A DNA stretch of 18,942 bases from an uncultured Clostridia bacterium. GTDB lineage: Bacteria; Bacillota; Clostridia; Oscillospirales; CAG-272. The notes under the pieces are model-generated. The model did no database searches, was not told the DNA's origin, and saw only the letters and a list, made by a program, of their open reading frames with translations. The stretch lies in contig CANQMJ010000035.1 in the NCBI GenBank assembly GCA_947624945.1, forward strand, positions 1 through 18,942, read 5' to 3'. Positions 13,581-18,942 of the stretch are shown here, piece after piece. Position numbers and translations under genes: made by a program. Every line of letters starts with the position of its first letter. The stretch's first letter is position 1.

Positions 13581-14915
13581 TTACAAAGCGTTTGAATCCT
13601 GTTTTACGAAAGCGTCATAAATCGCACGGAGAGCAGTCTCAAAGTCGGCTTCATCCACACCGACGATCACATTGAGCTCGCCGAGTCCCTGATCCATCAT
13701 GCGGACGTTGACGTGCGCTGCGGCGACCGCGTCGAATATGCGCGACGCGACGCCAGGCTTGCCGACCATACCACGTCCGACGACGGCAATAAGCGCAAGA
13801 CCGTCTTTTATTTCAAGATAATCGGGTTTTATCGAGCTGACGAGCGACTCGCGCAGTATATCGTATTTGCCCGTGAGCTCGTCTGAATGGACGATGACGG
13901 ATATTGTGTCAATGCCTGACGGGATGTGATCGACGTTGATGCCGTTGAGGTCGAGGACTTCAAATATACGCCGCAGGAATCCGCGATGGTATGCCATGCG
14001 GTCTTTTTCAATGCGTATGACGGAGAAGTTCTTTCTTCCAGCGATGCCGGTGATAATGTGCTCGTTGTCGACACAGTCCGTGCCGGAAACTATCATCGTA
14101 CCGGGATTGTCCGGCTCGTTTGTGTTGCGTATGTTGATCGGTATGCCGGCCGAACGCACGGGGAAGACGCTGTCCTCATGCAGGACTCCCGCGCCCATGT
14201 AGGAAAGCTCGCGCAGCTCGCGGTAGGTGACTGTCTTTATGGGCAGCGGAGAGGGGATCAACCTCGGGTCCGCCATGAGAAAACCTGAGACGTCGGTCCA
14301 GTTCTCGTATATGTCTGCGTCTGCGGCGCGCGCGACTATTGCGCCCGTTATATCGGAGCCGCCGCGTGAAAATGTCTTGATCGTGCCGTTCGGCATCACG
14401 CCGTAGAATCCGGGTATCACAGCGTAATCATGACCGCGCAAAACGGAGGCGAAGTTGGGATACGTCTGCACATCGTCGAAGCTGCCGTCGTCACGGAAGA
14501 ACACGACGTCGGCGGCGTCGATAAAGTCAAAGCCAAGATATGCGGCAAGTATTTTCGCCGCTAAGTACTCGCCGCGCGACGCAGCATAGTCGCGTCCCGC
14601 ACCGTGCATCAGTGCCGATATTATTTCCTCATAATCGGGGGAAAGATCGATGTCGAGTCCGAGTCCGTCAACGATCGCTTCAAATCGGGCGCAAATGCCC
14701 GCGAAAAACGCGCTGAAATCGAGTCCTGCCGCCGCCATATCATAGCATGCGTAGAGCATGTCTGTCACTTTTGTGTCCTCGCCGAACCGTTTGCCCGGCG
14801 CCGACGCGACGACAAAGCGGCGCGTAGGGTCGCTTTTTACTATGTCATAAACTTTGCGGAATTGCCCCGCGTCGGCAAGGGAAGTGCCGCCGAATTTAAC
14901 TGCCTTTACCTGCAC
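13581..14915 (-). CDS. yclM: Aspartate kinase with two ACT domains (YclM/ThrD type)
   Basis: Aspartate kinase phosphorylates aspartate in the first step to lysine, threonine, methionine and diaminopimelate. The sequence has AVKFGGTSLADAGQF at the N-terminus, VVASAPGKRFGEDTKVTD, IKTFSRGGSDITGA (about 180-193), TYRELRELSYMGAGVLHEDS, and two C-terminal ACT domains (about 305-365 and 380-440) for feedback control. The motif order and length closely resemble B. subtilis YclM, the threonine/lysine-sensitive isoenzyme, rather than LysC. The frame opens at GTG 14924, but GAGGTG at 14922-14927 lies 6 nt before the GTG at 14913-14915, so I prefer that start (444 residues, beginning MQVKAVKFGG). The transcript start is about 27 nt upstream, leaving no room for a lysine riboswitch. 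Confidence 0.93.
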   Translation of the reverse strand: MQVKAVKFGGTSLADAGQFRKVYDIVKSDPTRRFVVASAPGKRFGEDTKVTDMLYACYDMAAAGLDFSAFFAGICARFEAIVDGLGLDIDLSPDYEEIISALMHGAGRDYAASRGEYLAAKILAAYLGFDFIDAADVVFFRDDGSFDDVQTYPNFASVLRGHDYAVIPGFYGVMPNGTIKTFSRGGSDITGAIVARAADADIYENWTDVSGFLMADPRLIPSPLPIKTVTYRELRELSYMGAGVLHEDSVFPVRSAGIPINIRNTNEPDNPGTMIVSGTDCVDNEHIITGIAGRKNFSVIRIEKDRMAYHRGFLRRIFEVLDLNGINVDHIPSGIDTISVIVHSDELTGKYDILRESLVSSIKPDYLEIKDGLALIAVVGRGMVGKPGVASRIFDAVAAAHVNVRMMDQGLGELNVIVGVDEADFETALRAIYDAFVKQDSNAL

Positions 14916-14921
14916 AACTGC

Positions 14922-14927
14922 CACCTC
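14922..14927 (-). promoter_or_regulatory. Ribosome binding site deciding the aspartate kinase start
   Basis: GAGGTG on the minus strand, 6 nt upstream of the GTG at 14915. The alternative GTG at 14924 is part of this Shine-Dalgarno sequence itself and has no other site ahead of it. Confidence 0.65.
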
Positions 14928-14948
14928 GTGGAAATCGTAGTTCCTTAT

Positions 14949-14977
14949 ATTATATGTGATAACTCGGTTTCTGTCAA
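14949..14977 (-). promoter_or_regulatory. Perfect consensus sigma-A promoter of the aspartate kinase gene
   Basis: TTGACA (14972-14977), 17 nt, TATAAT (14949-14954) on the minus strand: both hexamers and the spacing are consensus. The predicted start is near 14942. Strong constitutive transcription is expected, so control probably falls on the enzyme through its ACT domains. Confidence 0.9.
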
Positions 14978-15113
14978 TTCATGTTTTGTGAAAAAATATT
15001 CGGTTTGCGGGCGCTTTTTCGTGCGATTGCGACATATTCAAATGAACGTAACGATACGGAAAAGCACGTTATATATTATACGGTTTGCGTGTAAATTTTT
15101 CTTACATTAGGAC

Positions 15114-15142
15114 TTGACAACAGAATAATTGTGTGATATTAT
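15114..15142 (+). promoter_or_regulatory. Promoter of the tRNA cluster
   Basis: TTGACA (15114-15119), 17 nt, TATTAT (15137-15142). The predicted start near 15149 is about 20 nt before the first tRNA. Between this and the aspartate kinase promoter (14978-15113) I see no gene. Confidence 0.85.
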
Positions 15143-15169
15143 ATTTGAGCGTGCGAAACGCTCCTTCCT

Positions 15170-15241
15170 GCGGGTGTAGTACAATGGTTAGTACGCCAGC
15201 CTTCCAAGCTGGATACGTGGGTTCGATTCCCATCACCCGCT
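15170..15241 (+). tRNA. tRNA-Gly (TCC)
   Basis: Acceptor GCGGGTG (15170-15176) pairs with CACCCGC (15234-15240). The anticodon arm CCAGC-CTTCCAA-GCTGG gives anticodon TCC, and GTGGG-TTCGATT-CCCAT is the T arm. Discriminator T; CCA is not encoded. Confidence 0.95.
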
Positions 15242-15244
15242 TAT

Positions 15245-15318
15245 GTACCTGTAGCTCAGCAGGATAGAGCAACTGCCTTCTAAGCAGTAGGTCGCGGGTT
15301 CGAGTCCCTCCAGGTACG
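15245..15318 (+). tRNA. tRNA-Arg (TCT)
   Basis: Acceptor GTACCTG (15245-15251) pairs with CAGGTAC (15311-15317); anticodon arm CTGC-CTTCTAA-GCAG gives anticodon TCT. The T arm GCGGG-TTCGAGT-CCCTC has one C-T mismatch. Discriminator G; CCA is not encoded. Only 3 nt separate it from tRNA-Gly. Confidence 0.95.
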
Positions 15319-15323
15319 AATAT

Positions 15324-15398
15324 GGTGGATGTAGCTCAGTTGGTTAGAGCGTCAGGTTGTGGCCCTGAAGGCCGTGGGTTCGAGTCCCATCATTCACC
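15324..15398 (+). tRNA. tRNA-His (GTG)
   Basis: The gene encodes the histidine-specific extra G(-1) at 15324, paired with C73 at 15398, and the acceptor GTGGATG/CATTCAC. The anticodon loop TTGTGGC gives anticodon GTG and the T arm is GTGGG-TTCGAGT-CCCAT. CCA is not encoded (CG follows). Confidence 0.95.
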
Positions 15399-15401
15399 CG
15401 C

Positions 15402-15435
15402 AAATCGCAGTACACGAAAGTGTACTGCGATTTTT
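15402..15435 (+). terminator. Terminator of the tRNA cluster
   Basis: A 14-bp perfect stem (15402-15415 with 15420-15433) capped by a GAAA tetraloop and ending in TTTTT, 3 nt after tRNA-His. Confidence 0.95.
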
Positions 15436-15438
15436 CAG

Positions 15439-15467
15439 TTGACACCGAATTTCTGTTGTGATATTCT
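15439..15467 (+). promoter_or_regulatory. Sigma-A promoter of the Ada-module lipoprotein gene
   Basis: TTGACA (15439-15444), 17 nt, TATTCT (15462-15467), starting 3 nt after the tRNA terminator T-tract. The predicted start is near 15474, about 28 nt before the ATG. Confidence 0.8.
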
Positions 15468-15501
15468 TATTATGACAAAATGACCACGGAGTCGACGTAT
15501 T

Positions 15502-16242
15502 ATGTCAAAACGCTTTTGTATATTACTATGCATATTACTATTGGCAGTATTACTGCTCGTCTTTTTATCGTGCGGCGTCAACGCCGATCAGCACGGGACG
15601 AGCGAATTTGACGCGGCGTCAGGCGCAGTCGCTATGATATGCGAAAAGACGGGACTTGACGGTGATACAGCTTCTGAGTTATACAGACTTGTTGTCGAAT
15701 CGGGACTTGTCGGCGAGCTGAAATATGTCACAGTCTGGACTGATGCGGAGAGCGGAGAACCGTATTACCGTCTGCGTACAAACGACGGCAAGCGCGAGGT
15801 CTATATCGATGGCGGCGTAGTGATACGTATTACCGACGGCGATATCGTATATTTCGATAAAGACGCTGACGCCGAAGCATCGCCGAATACATCAAGCGAA
15901 CAGACGTCTACCGCCGAAAGTGTGACTGTCGTAGACGCAACAAGCGATACAGAGTCTGAAGCACCGTCAACGGAGACTGAAGCGGAAACATCACCGACAG
16001 AGTCATACACTGTAACTGAAACCGAACAAACGACGGTTCCGCATGAAACAGAGGCCGAATCACCTCAAACCACTCCGCCCGTTACGCATACATATGTGCT
16101 CAATAATAATTCAAAGAAATTTCATTTGCCGACGTGCAGTTCCGTAAAACAGATCAAAGATAAAAACAGGGAAGAATACACCGGCGACCGTGAAACGCTT
16201 ATAGCGCGCGGATACTCGCCGTGCAAACGATGCAATCCGTAG
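15502..16242 (+). CDS. Putative lipoprotein with C-terminal Ada-type zinc-binding module
   Basis: The 246-residue protein starts with a basic-hydrophobic signal (MSKRFCILLCILLLAVLLLV) ending in FLSC at C24, a loose lipobox, so it is probably a lipoprotein. A first domain (about 30-125) is of unknown type. Residues about 128-195 are a Thr/Ser/Glu-rich linker typical of exported Gram-positive proteins. The last 50 residues (YVLNNNSKKFHLPTCSSV ... ARGYSPCKRCNP) match the Ada metal-binding fold, with H208, C212, C241 and C244 as likely metal ligands. This module occurs at the ends of extracellular nucleases and other secreted proteins, where it may bind metal or nucleic acid. GGAG lies 11 nt before the ATG. 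No nuclease catalytic residues are evident in the first domain, so the function is unknown. Confidence 0.8.
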   Translation: MSKRFCILLCILLLAVLLLVFLSCGVNADQHGTSEFDAASGAVAMICEKTGLDGDTASELYRLVVESGLVGELKYVTVWTDAESGEPYYRLRTNDGKREVYIDGGVVIRITDGDIVYFDKDADAEASPNTSSEQTSTAESVTVVDATSDTESEAPSTETEAETSPTESYTVTETEQTTVPHETEAESPQTTPPVTHTYVLNNNSKKFHLPTCSSVKQIKDKNREEYTGDRETLIARGYSPCKRCNP

Positions 16243-16244
16243 TT

Positions 16245-16276
16245 GAATCGGGCTTGATTTTCAAGCCCGATTCTTT
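16245..16276 (+). terminator. Terminator between convergent genes
   Basis: GAATCGGGCTTGA (16245-16257) and its exact complement (16261-16273) form a 13-bp stem with a TTT loop, followed by TTTATAG. The right arm also encodes the last codons and TGA of the minus-strand methyltransferase gene. On the minus strand no T-tract follows the stem. Confidence 0.85.
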
Positions 16277-16944
16277 ATAGTCAGCATCATATTTTCACTT
16301 TTTTGAAATTCATATTGCGTTTTTCTGACTTCGACGATATGGCTTTTTTCAAAATATGAGATCACGTCGTTTGCCATTGACGACTCTTTGCCGTCGAGAT
16401 CGACGATCGGAAAGACACTGATCTCACGGTATACACGGAGCATCTCCGTCATTGCGGCAATATGAAAATCATAGCCTAATGACATGTACATTAAAAGAAA
16501 ATGTGAGCTTAGACCTATATCAAACGTATTTTCATCATACGGCAGTTTTTCGGGAAGCTCATACGGAATATATCTTCCTTCGCGCCTGCCAAAGTCGTAA
16601 TCTTCGAGAAACTGTTCCGTTGCCGACATTCTGACATGTTCGAGTTCATCAAGACTTTTGATTTTCGTCCACACATAATTATCAACATTTTCTGCCATCT
16701 GTTTCATGACTATGGCTCGCACTTCGTTTATTCGTTCACGGAGTTGTTCACGCGTGAATATGTAAATCGGGTCAAACGATATCACCGAACACCCCATGCG
16801 CGTTGCCTCACAGTTAAAGCTCGCGGGACCGTCGCCGAAGCCTGCTATTTTCTTTTTCATGTCAGCATCATCGAGCATGAACATTGTTCTGTATTCATCT
16901 AAATTGCGTCCCCACGGAACGACGCTGTCAAGCTTGAAAGACAT
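16261..16944 (-). CDS. Predicted class I SAM-dependent methyltransferase, substrate unknown
   Basis: The 227-residue protein has a glycine-rich SAM motif, KKIAGFGDGPASFNCEATRMG (about 32-51), followed by SVISFDPIYIFT with the acidic residue after strand 2, then YVWTKIKSLDELEHVRMSATEQFLEDY, and NTFDIGLSSHFLLMYM and EMLRVYREISVFPIVDL in the position of the motif IV-VI strands. I recognise this as a conserved methyltransferase-like family that starts VVPWGR and recurs across bacteria; no substrate is known to me. AGGAG lies 7 nt before the ATG and the gene follows the TrmH gene by 18 nt, so the two are co-transcribed. Its final codons form part of the terminator stem. Confidence 0.8.
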   Translation of the reverse strand: MSFKLDSVVPWGRNLDEYRTMFMLDDADMKKKIAGFGDGPASFNCEATRMGCSVISFDPIYIFTREQLRERINEVRAIVMKQMAENVDNYVWTKIKSLDELEHVRMSATEQFLEDYDFGRREGRYIPYELPEKLPYDENTFDIGLSSHFLLMYMSLGYDFHIAAMTEMLRVYREISVFPIVDLDGKESSMANDVISYFEKSHIVEVRKTQYEFQKSENMMLTIKNRA

Positions 16945-16962
16945 TTTGTTTCTCCTGCTATC

Positions 16963-17742
16963 TTACCGTTTTGTATGATTCTGCCTGTATACTTCAAACG
17001 CAAGTATCGCCGCCGACGACTGCGCCGACAGCGCGGCGGGGAAGTCGCGACCGTAGTCAATGCGTACGGTGAAGTCGACGTGTGTCATCAGTTTTTTCGA
17101 TATGCCGCGAAGTTCGCCGCCGACTATCATGAATATAGGCGTCGTCAGAGACGCGTTATACATCGATACAGCGTTTTCCTTTGACGATGCGACTATCTTG
17201 TACCCGCGCGAGAGAAACGTCTCTATTGCGGCTTCAGGCTCGTCCTCGTACATGTTAATAAGCTCCGACGCTCCGGCGGATGAACGACAGACGATACCGG
17301 CTGCGCTCATCCAGCTTCGCGGCGGCAGTACGATTCCGTCGGCGCCTGCGGCGTATACGGAGCGCACGGCGGAACCGAAGTTGTACGGATCCTCTATGCC
17401 GTCGAGCATAATATAGAAGCCGTTGTCGGCAATATTTGACGCGTCAGGCGCAGATATAGTCCTTTCGCCGCACAGCGCTACAAAGCCTCCGTGCGACTTG
17501 CCGAGCGTCAGCTCAGATATGTGCTCGCTCGTCGTCGGAGTGAGCGTGAATCCGTGCTGCGGCGCGATACGCGACAGCCACGATATTTCGCGAAATATTT
17601 TGCTTTTGCGCGACTCATCGTACAATATCTCGTTAATAGGTCGGTCGGATATTCCTTCGTCGCGCGCTTTGATTATCGCGCGTATGGAGGTCAAGCCCTC
17701 GAATACGTTTGACGGAAGATACTTTACCGCTTCGTTTTTCAT
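16963..17742 (-). CDS. TrmH/SpoU-family RNA 2'-O-methyltransferase homologue
   Basis: The 259-residue protein has an N-terminal RNA-binding-like region (about 1-105) and a C-terminal SPOUT domain. Motif 1 is normal (MLDGIEDPYNFGSAVRSVYAAGADGIVL, with N121 and R127), motif 2 is close to normal (MIVGGELRGIS, E210), but motif 3 reads ALSAQSSAAILAFE where the family has SLNVSVAAGILLYE, so the conserved asparagine is serine. The unusual segment RIDYGRDFPAAL precedes it. RNA is the expected substrate, but methyl transfer may be altered. AAAGGA lies 8 nt before the ATG. It is the first gene of a two-gene unit with the SAM methyltransferase and is divergent from spoIIID, whose promoter overlaps its leader. 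Confidence 0.85.
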   Translation of the reverse strand: MKNEAVKYLPSNVFEGLTSIRAIIKARDEGISDRPINEILYDESRKSKIFREISWLSRIAPQHGFTLTPTTSEHISELTLGKSHGGFVALCGERTISAPDASNIADNGFYIMLDGIEDPYNFGSAVRSVYAAGADGIVLPPRSWMSAAGIVCRSSAGASELINMYEDEPEAAIETFLSRGYKIVASSKENAVSMYNASLTTPIFMIVGGELRGISKKLMTHVDFTVRIDYGRDFPAALSAQSSAAILAFEVYRQNHTKR

Positions 17743-17754
17743 GTAGTTGTCCTT

Positions 17755-17783
17755 TCATATATAGGTCCGCGCGCTCATATGAT
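17755..17783 (+). promoter_or_regulatory. Sigma-E-like promoter of spoIIID
   Basis: TCATATAT (17755-17762), 13 nt, CATATGAT (17776-17783), compared with the B. subtilis sigma-E consensus of roughly KMATATTT and CATACAnT with a 12-14-nt spacer. Seven of eight bases fit at -35 and six of eight at -10. It begins 13 nt from the trmH start. No sigma-A pair of comparable quality is present. Confidence 0.6.
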
Positions 17784-17822
17784 ATGTTCGGAAGCACCGA
17801 ATACGAAAGAGGAAAAGGCACG

Positions 17823-18137
17823 GTGAGAGCGGCTAAAATGAACATAGCGTTGAGCGGCAGGGACAGGGAAGAGCTTATAGGCGAATACATAATCGAACAT
17901 TCGGCAACAGTCAGAAGCGCGGCGGCGCATTTCGGTGTATCGAAGTCGACGGTACATAAGGACGTGTCCGTAAGGCTCCGAGAGACAGACCACGAGCTGT
18001 ATGTGCGCGTCAAGGCAGTGCTTGACAGGAACAAAGCTGAACGCCATATTCGCGGCGGTGAGGCGACGCGTCGTAAATACTTGATACAGCGTCAGTCATT
18101 CAAGAATGCGGTTGTGAGCAAGCGCGAACTGTCCTAA
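17823..18137 (+). CDS. spoIIID: Sporulation transcriptional regulator SpoIIID
   Basis: The translation closely follows SpoIIID: ELIGEYIIEHSATVRSAAAHFGVSKSTVHKDVSVRL, then RVKAVLDRNKAERHIRGGEATRRKYL. The helix-turn-helix is around 29-50 (VSKSTVHKD recognition helix), and the RHIRGGEAT tail is the family hallmark with the basic C-terminal DNA-contacting region. SpoIIID is the mother-cell regulator that acts after sigma-E and switches genes on and off before sigma-K. The frame is open upstream, but the predicted sigma-E start (about 17790) excludes the early starts. AGAGGA 9 nt before the GTG at 17823 supports a 104-residue protein; the ATG at 17838 (99 residues) is the alternative and lies closer to the 93 residues of the B. 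subtilis protein. The last 42 nt overlap antisense with the next gene. Confidence 0.93.
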   Translation: MRAAKMNIALSGRDREELIGEYIIEHSATVRSAAAHFGVSKSTVHKDVSVRLRETDHELYVRVKAVLDRNKAERHIRGGEATRRKYLIQRQSFKNAVVSKRELS

Positions 18138-18800
18138 GCTGCCATAGCGCGAATCAGTGCACACTGTTTGCGATAAATATTTTGTATAATTCTCGGAAGC
18201 ATAGACGGCTGAATCGAATTTTGTGCCGCTGCCGAATACGACTGATTTATTTTGTATAATCAGCTTTCGCACAAAGCGTCTTACTTCGGACGAGTACAGG
18301 CTTGACATATCTATCTGATAGACGGCTCGCGGAATGGCAAGTAATGAGTTTGCGGAGCGGTCGGGCACGGTTCTGACTGCGCGTTCCGCATTGATTATTA
18401 CGGGTATCAGGTTTCGTCGGTATATTATCCCGTGTAGCTCTGCGGGGATCATGTCGCTGTCGGTGGTAGGCGGGATTCGCAGGAATATGTAGCGCTCGCC
18501 GCGAAGCTCGTACGATAAACGCGTCAGTGCGTCTATCTGCGAAATTTCATGCGCGACAGTCACAGCAGAAACGACACGTACGTAAACGTGAGAGTATGCG
18601 GAAATTTTAGATACGAGATTTGATATCTCGCGTCTGCGGTAGAGATACATCGAAGGCGACTCACCGTCATTAAAATCACACGCGAGTATGAGGCGCTTAA
18701 CGTCGCGCGACGCATATGCGGTGAGTATCTCGCGAAAGTGTTCGCGGTCGCCGTCAAGCGATAAGTGCAAACGCGTGACGGCAAAGCAGTCGTTGAGCAT
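18096..18800 (-). CDS. Degenerate CpsB/YwqE-like PHP-domain protein, probably not a phosphatase
   Basis: The 234-residue protein aligns by eye along its length with the CpsB/YwqE manganese-dependent tyrosine phosphatases: EILTAYASRDVKRLILACDF for the early strand, RYIFLRIP for YILIEFP, IIYRRNLIPVIINAER for LQLKGYIPVIAHPER, and SVVFGSGTKFDS for the late FVASDAHN segment. Every metal-ligand motif is altered: no HCHILP at the start, TPHH becomes ACDF, AHPER becomes INAER and SDAHN becomes SGTKF. It therefore probably keeps the fold without metal catalysis (inference). The ATG at 18800 has AGAGG 6 nt upstream; a GTG at 18827 is in frame but has no ribosome binding site. No kinase or polysaccharide genes are nearby. 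The homology is remote, and its 3' end overlaps spoIIID. Confidence 0.6.
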   Translation of the reverse strand: MLNDCFAVTRLHLSLDGDREHFREILTAYASRDVKRLILACDFNDGESPSMYLYRRREISNLVSKISAYSHVYVRVVSAVTVAHEISQIDALTRLSYELRGERYIFLRIPPTTDSDMIPAELHGIIYRRNLIPVIINAERAVRTVPDRSANSLLAIPRAVYQIDMSSLYSSEVRRFVRKLIIQNKSVVFGSGTKFDSAVYASENYTKYLSQTVCTDSRYGSLGQFALAHNRILE

Positions 18801-18833
18801 ACGGCGCCTCTGATTGGATAAATTCACATAAAC

Positions 18834-18862
18834 ATTATATTACAAGGCGCGTTTTTTTACAA
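18834..18862 (-). promoter_or_regulatory. Sigma-A promoter of the YwqE-like gene
   Basis: TTGTAA (18857-18862), 17 nt, TATAAT (18834-18839) on the minus strand. The predicted start near 18827 leaves about 27 nt before the ATG at 18800 and would put the upstream GTG at the very 5' end, supporting the shorter start. Confidence 0.75.
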
Positions 18863-18921
18863 GAACTGTATGCAGTAAAATGATATGACCCAGTAAAAAA
18901 GAGAAGTTCAGACTTTGGATA

Positions 18922-18930
18922 TGGTATAAT
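18922..18930 (+). promoter_or_regulatory. Extended -10 promoter element for a gene beyond the right edge
   Basis: TGGTATAAT at 18922-18930 is a full extended -10. The -35 position (AGAAGT at 17 nt) is poor. It points right, towards a gene outside the window. Confidence 0.45.
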
Positions 18931-18942
18931 TAAGTCACCACA

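Noticed and set aside
14925..15113. Possible lysine riboswitch or T-box leader upstream of the aspartate kinase
   Set aside because: The perfect promoter places transcription start about 27 nt before the GTG, leaving no room for a leader RNA; no aptamer-like structure was seen.
1..18942. CRISPR arrays, insertion sequences, phage or conjugative genes
   Set aside because: No regularly spaced direct repeats, transposase, integrase or terminal inverted repeats were seen on either strand.

Overview
The window looks like a chromosomal segment of an endospore-forming member of the Clostridia (Firmicutes). The strongest pointers are a spoIIID gene with a sigma-E-like promoter, AGGAGG-type ribosome binding sites before most genes, near-consensus sigma-A promoters with 17-nt spacers, MEP-pathway isoprenoid genes, and a DUF4830-type protein. 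Base composition is balanced, codon use is similar throughout, and I see no insertion sequence, prophage, integrase or CRISPR array. It is a dense housekeeping region rather than a mobile island.

Left part (1-7.2 kb): ychF (truncated by the window edge, minus strand) is divergent from a two-component pair, an OmpR-type response regulator and a two-TM sensor kinase. The kinase ends in a strong terminator and converges on rpe (ribulose-phosphate 3-epimerase, minus strand). Upstream of rpe on the same strand is the translationally coupled pair ispD-ispF of the MEP pathway. ispD is divergent from a PepD-like M20 dipeptidase, with back-to-back promoters.

Middle part (7.2-13.1 kb): a minus-strand pair encodes an sn-glycerol-1-phosphate dehydrogenase (egsA/araM type) and, 2 nt downstream, a winged-helix protein with a receiver-like but non-phosphorylatable N-terminus. 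Divergent from it are a membrane-anchored DUF4830 protein and a THUMP/RlmL-like RNA methyltransferase. The methyltransferase stop lies 2 nt from the stop of a convergent FkbM methyltransferase, which overlaps by 8 nt with an upstream amidohydrolase_2 gene.

Right part (13.1-18.9 kb): a HIT protein, an aspartate kinase of the B. subtilis YclM type behind a perfect TTGACA-17-TATAAT promoter, a tRNA cluster (Gly-TCC, Arg-TCT, His-GTG), a lipoprotein-like gene ending in an Ada-type zinc-binding module, and a minus-strand operon of a TrmH/SpoU RNA methyltransferase and a predicted SAM methyltransferase. Divergent from that operon is spoIIID, whose 3' end overlaps antisense with a gene that looks like a CpsB/YwqE PHP-type phosphatase lacking the metal ligands.

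No large undescribed system is evident. The best leads are the degenerate YwqE-like protein beside spoIIID, the egsA/pseudo-receiver pair, the Ada-module lipoprotein, the TrmH homologue with altered motif 3, and several compact regulatory arrangements. All family calls come from reading the translations by eye.
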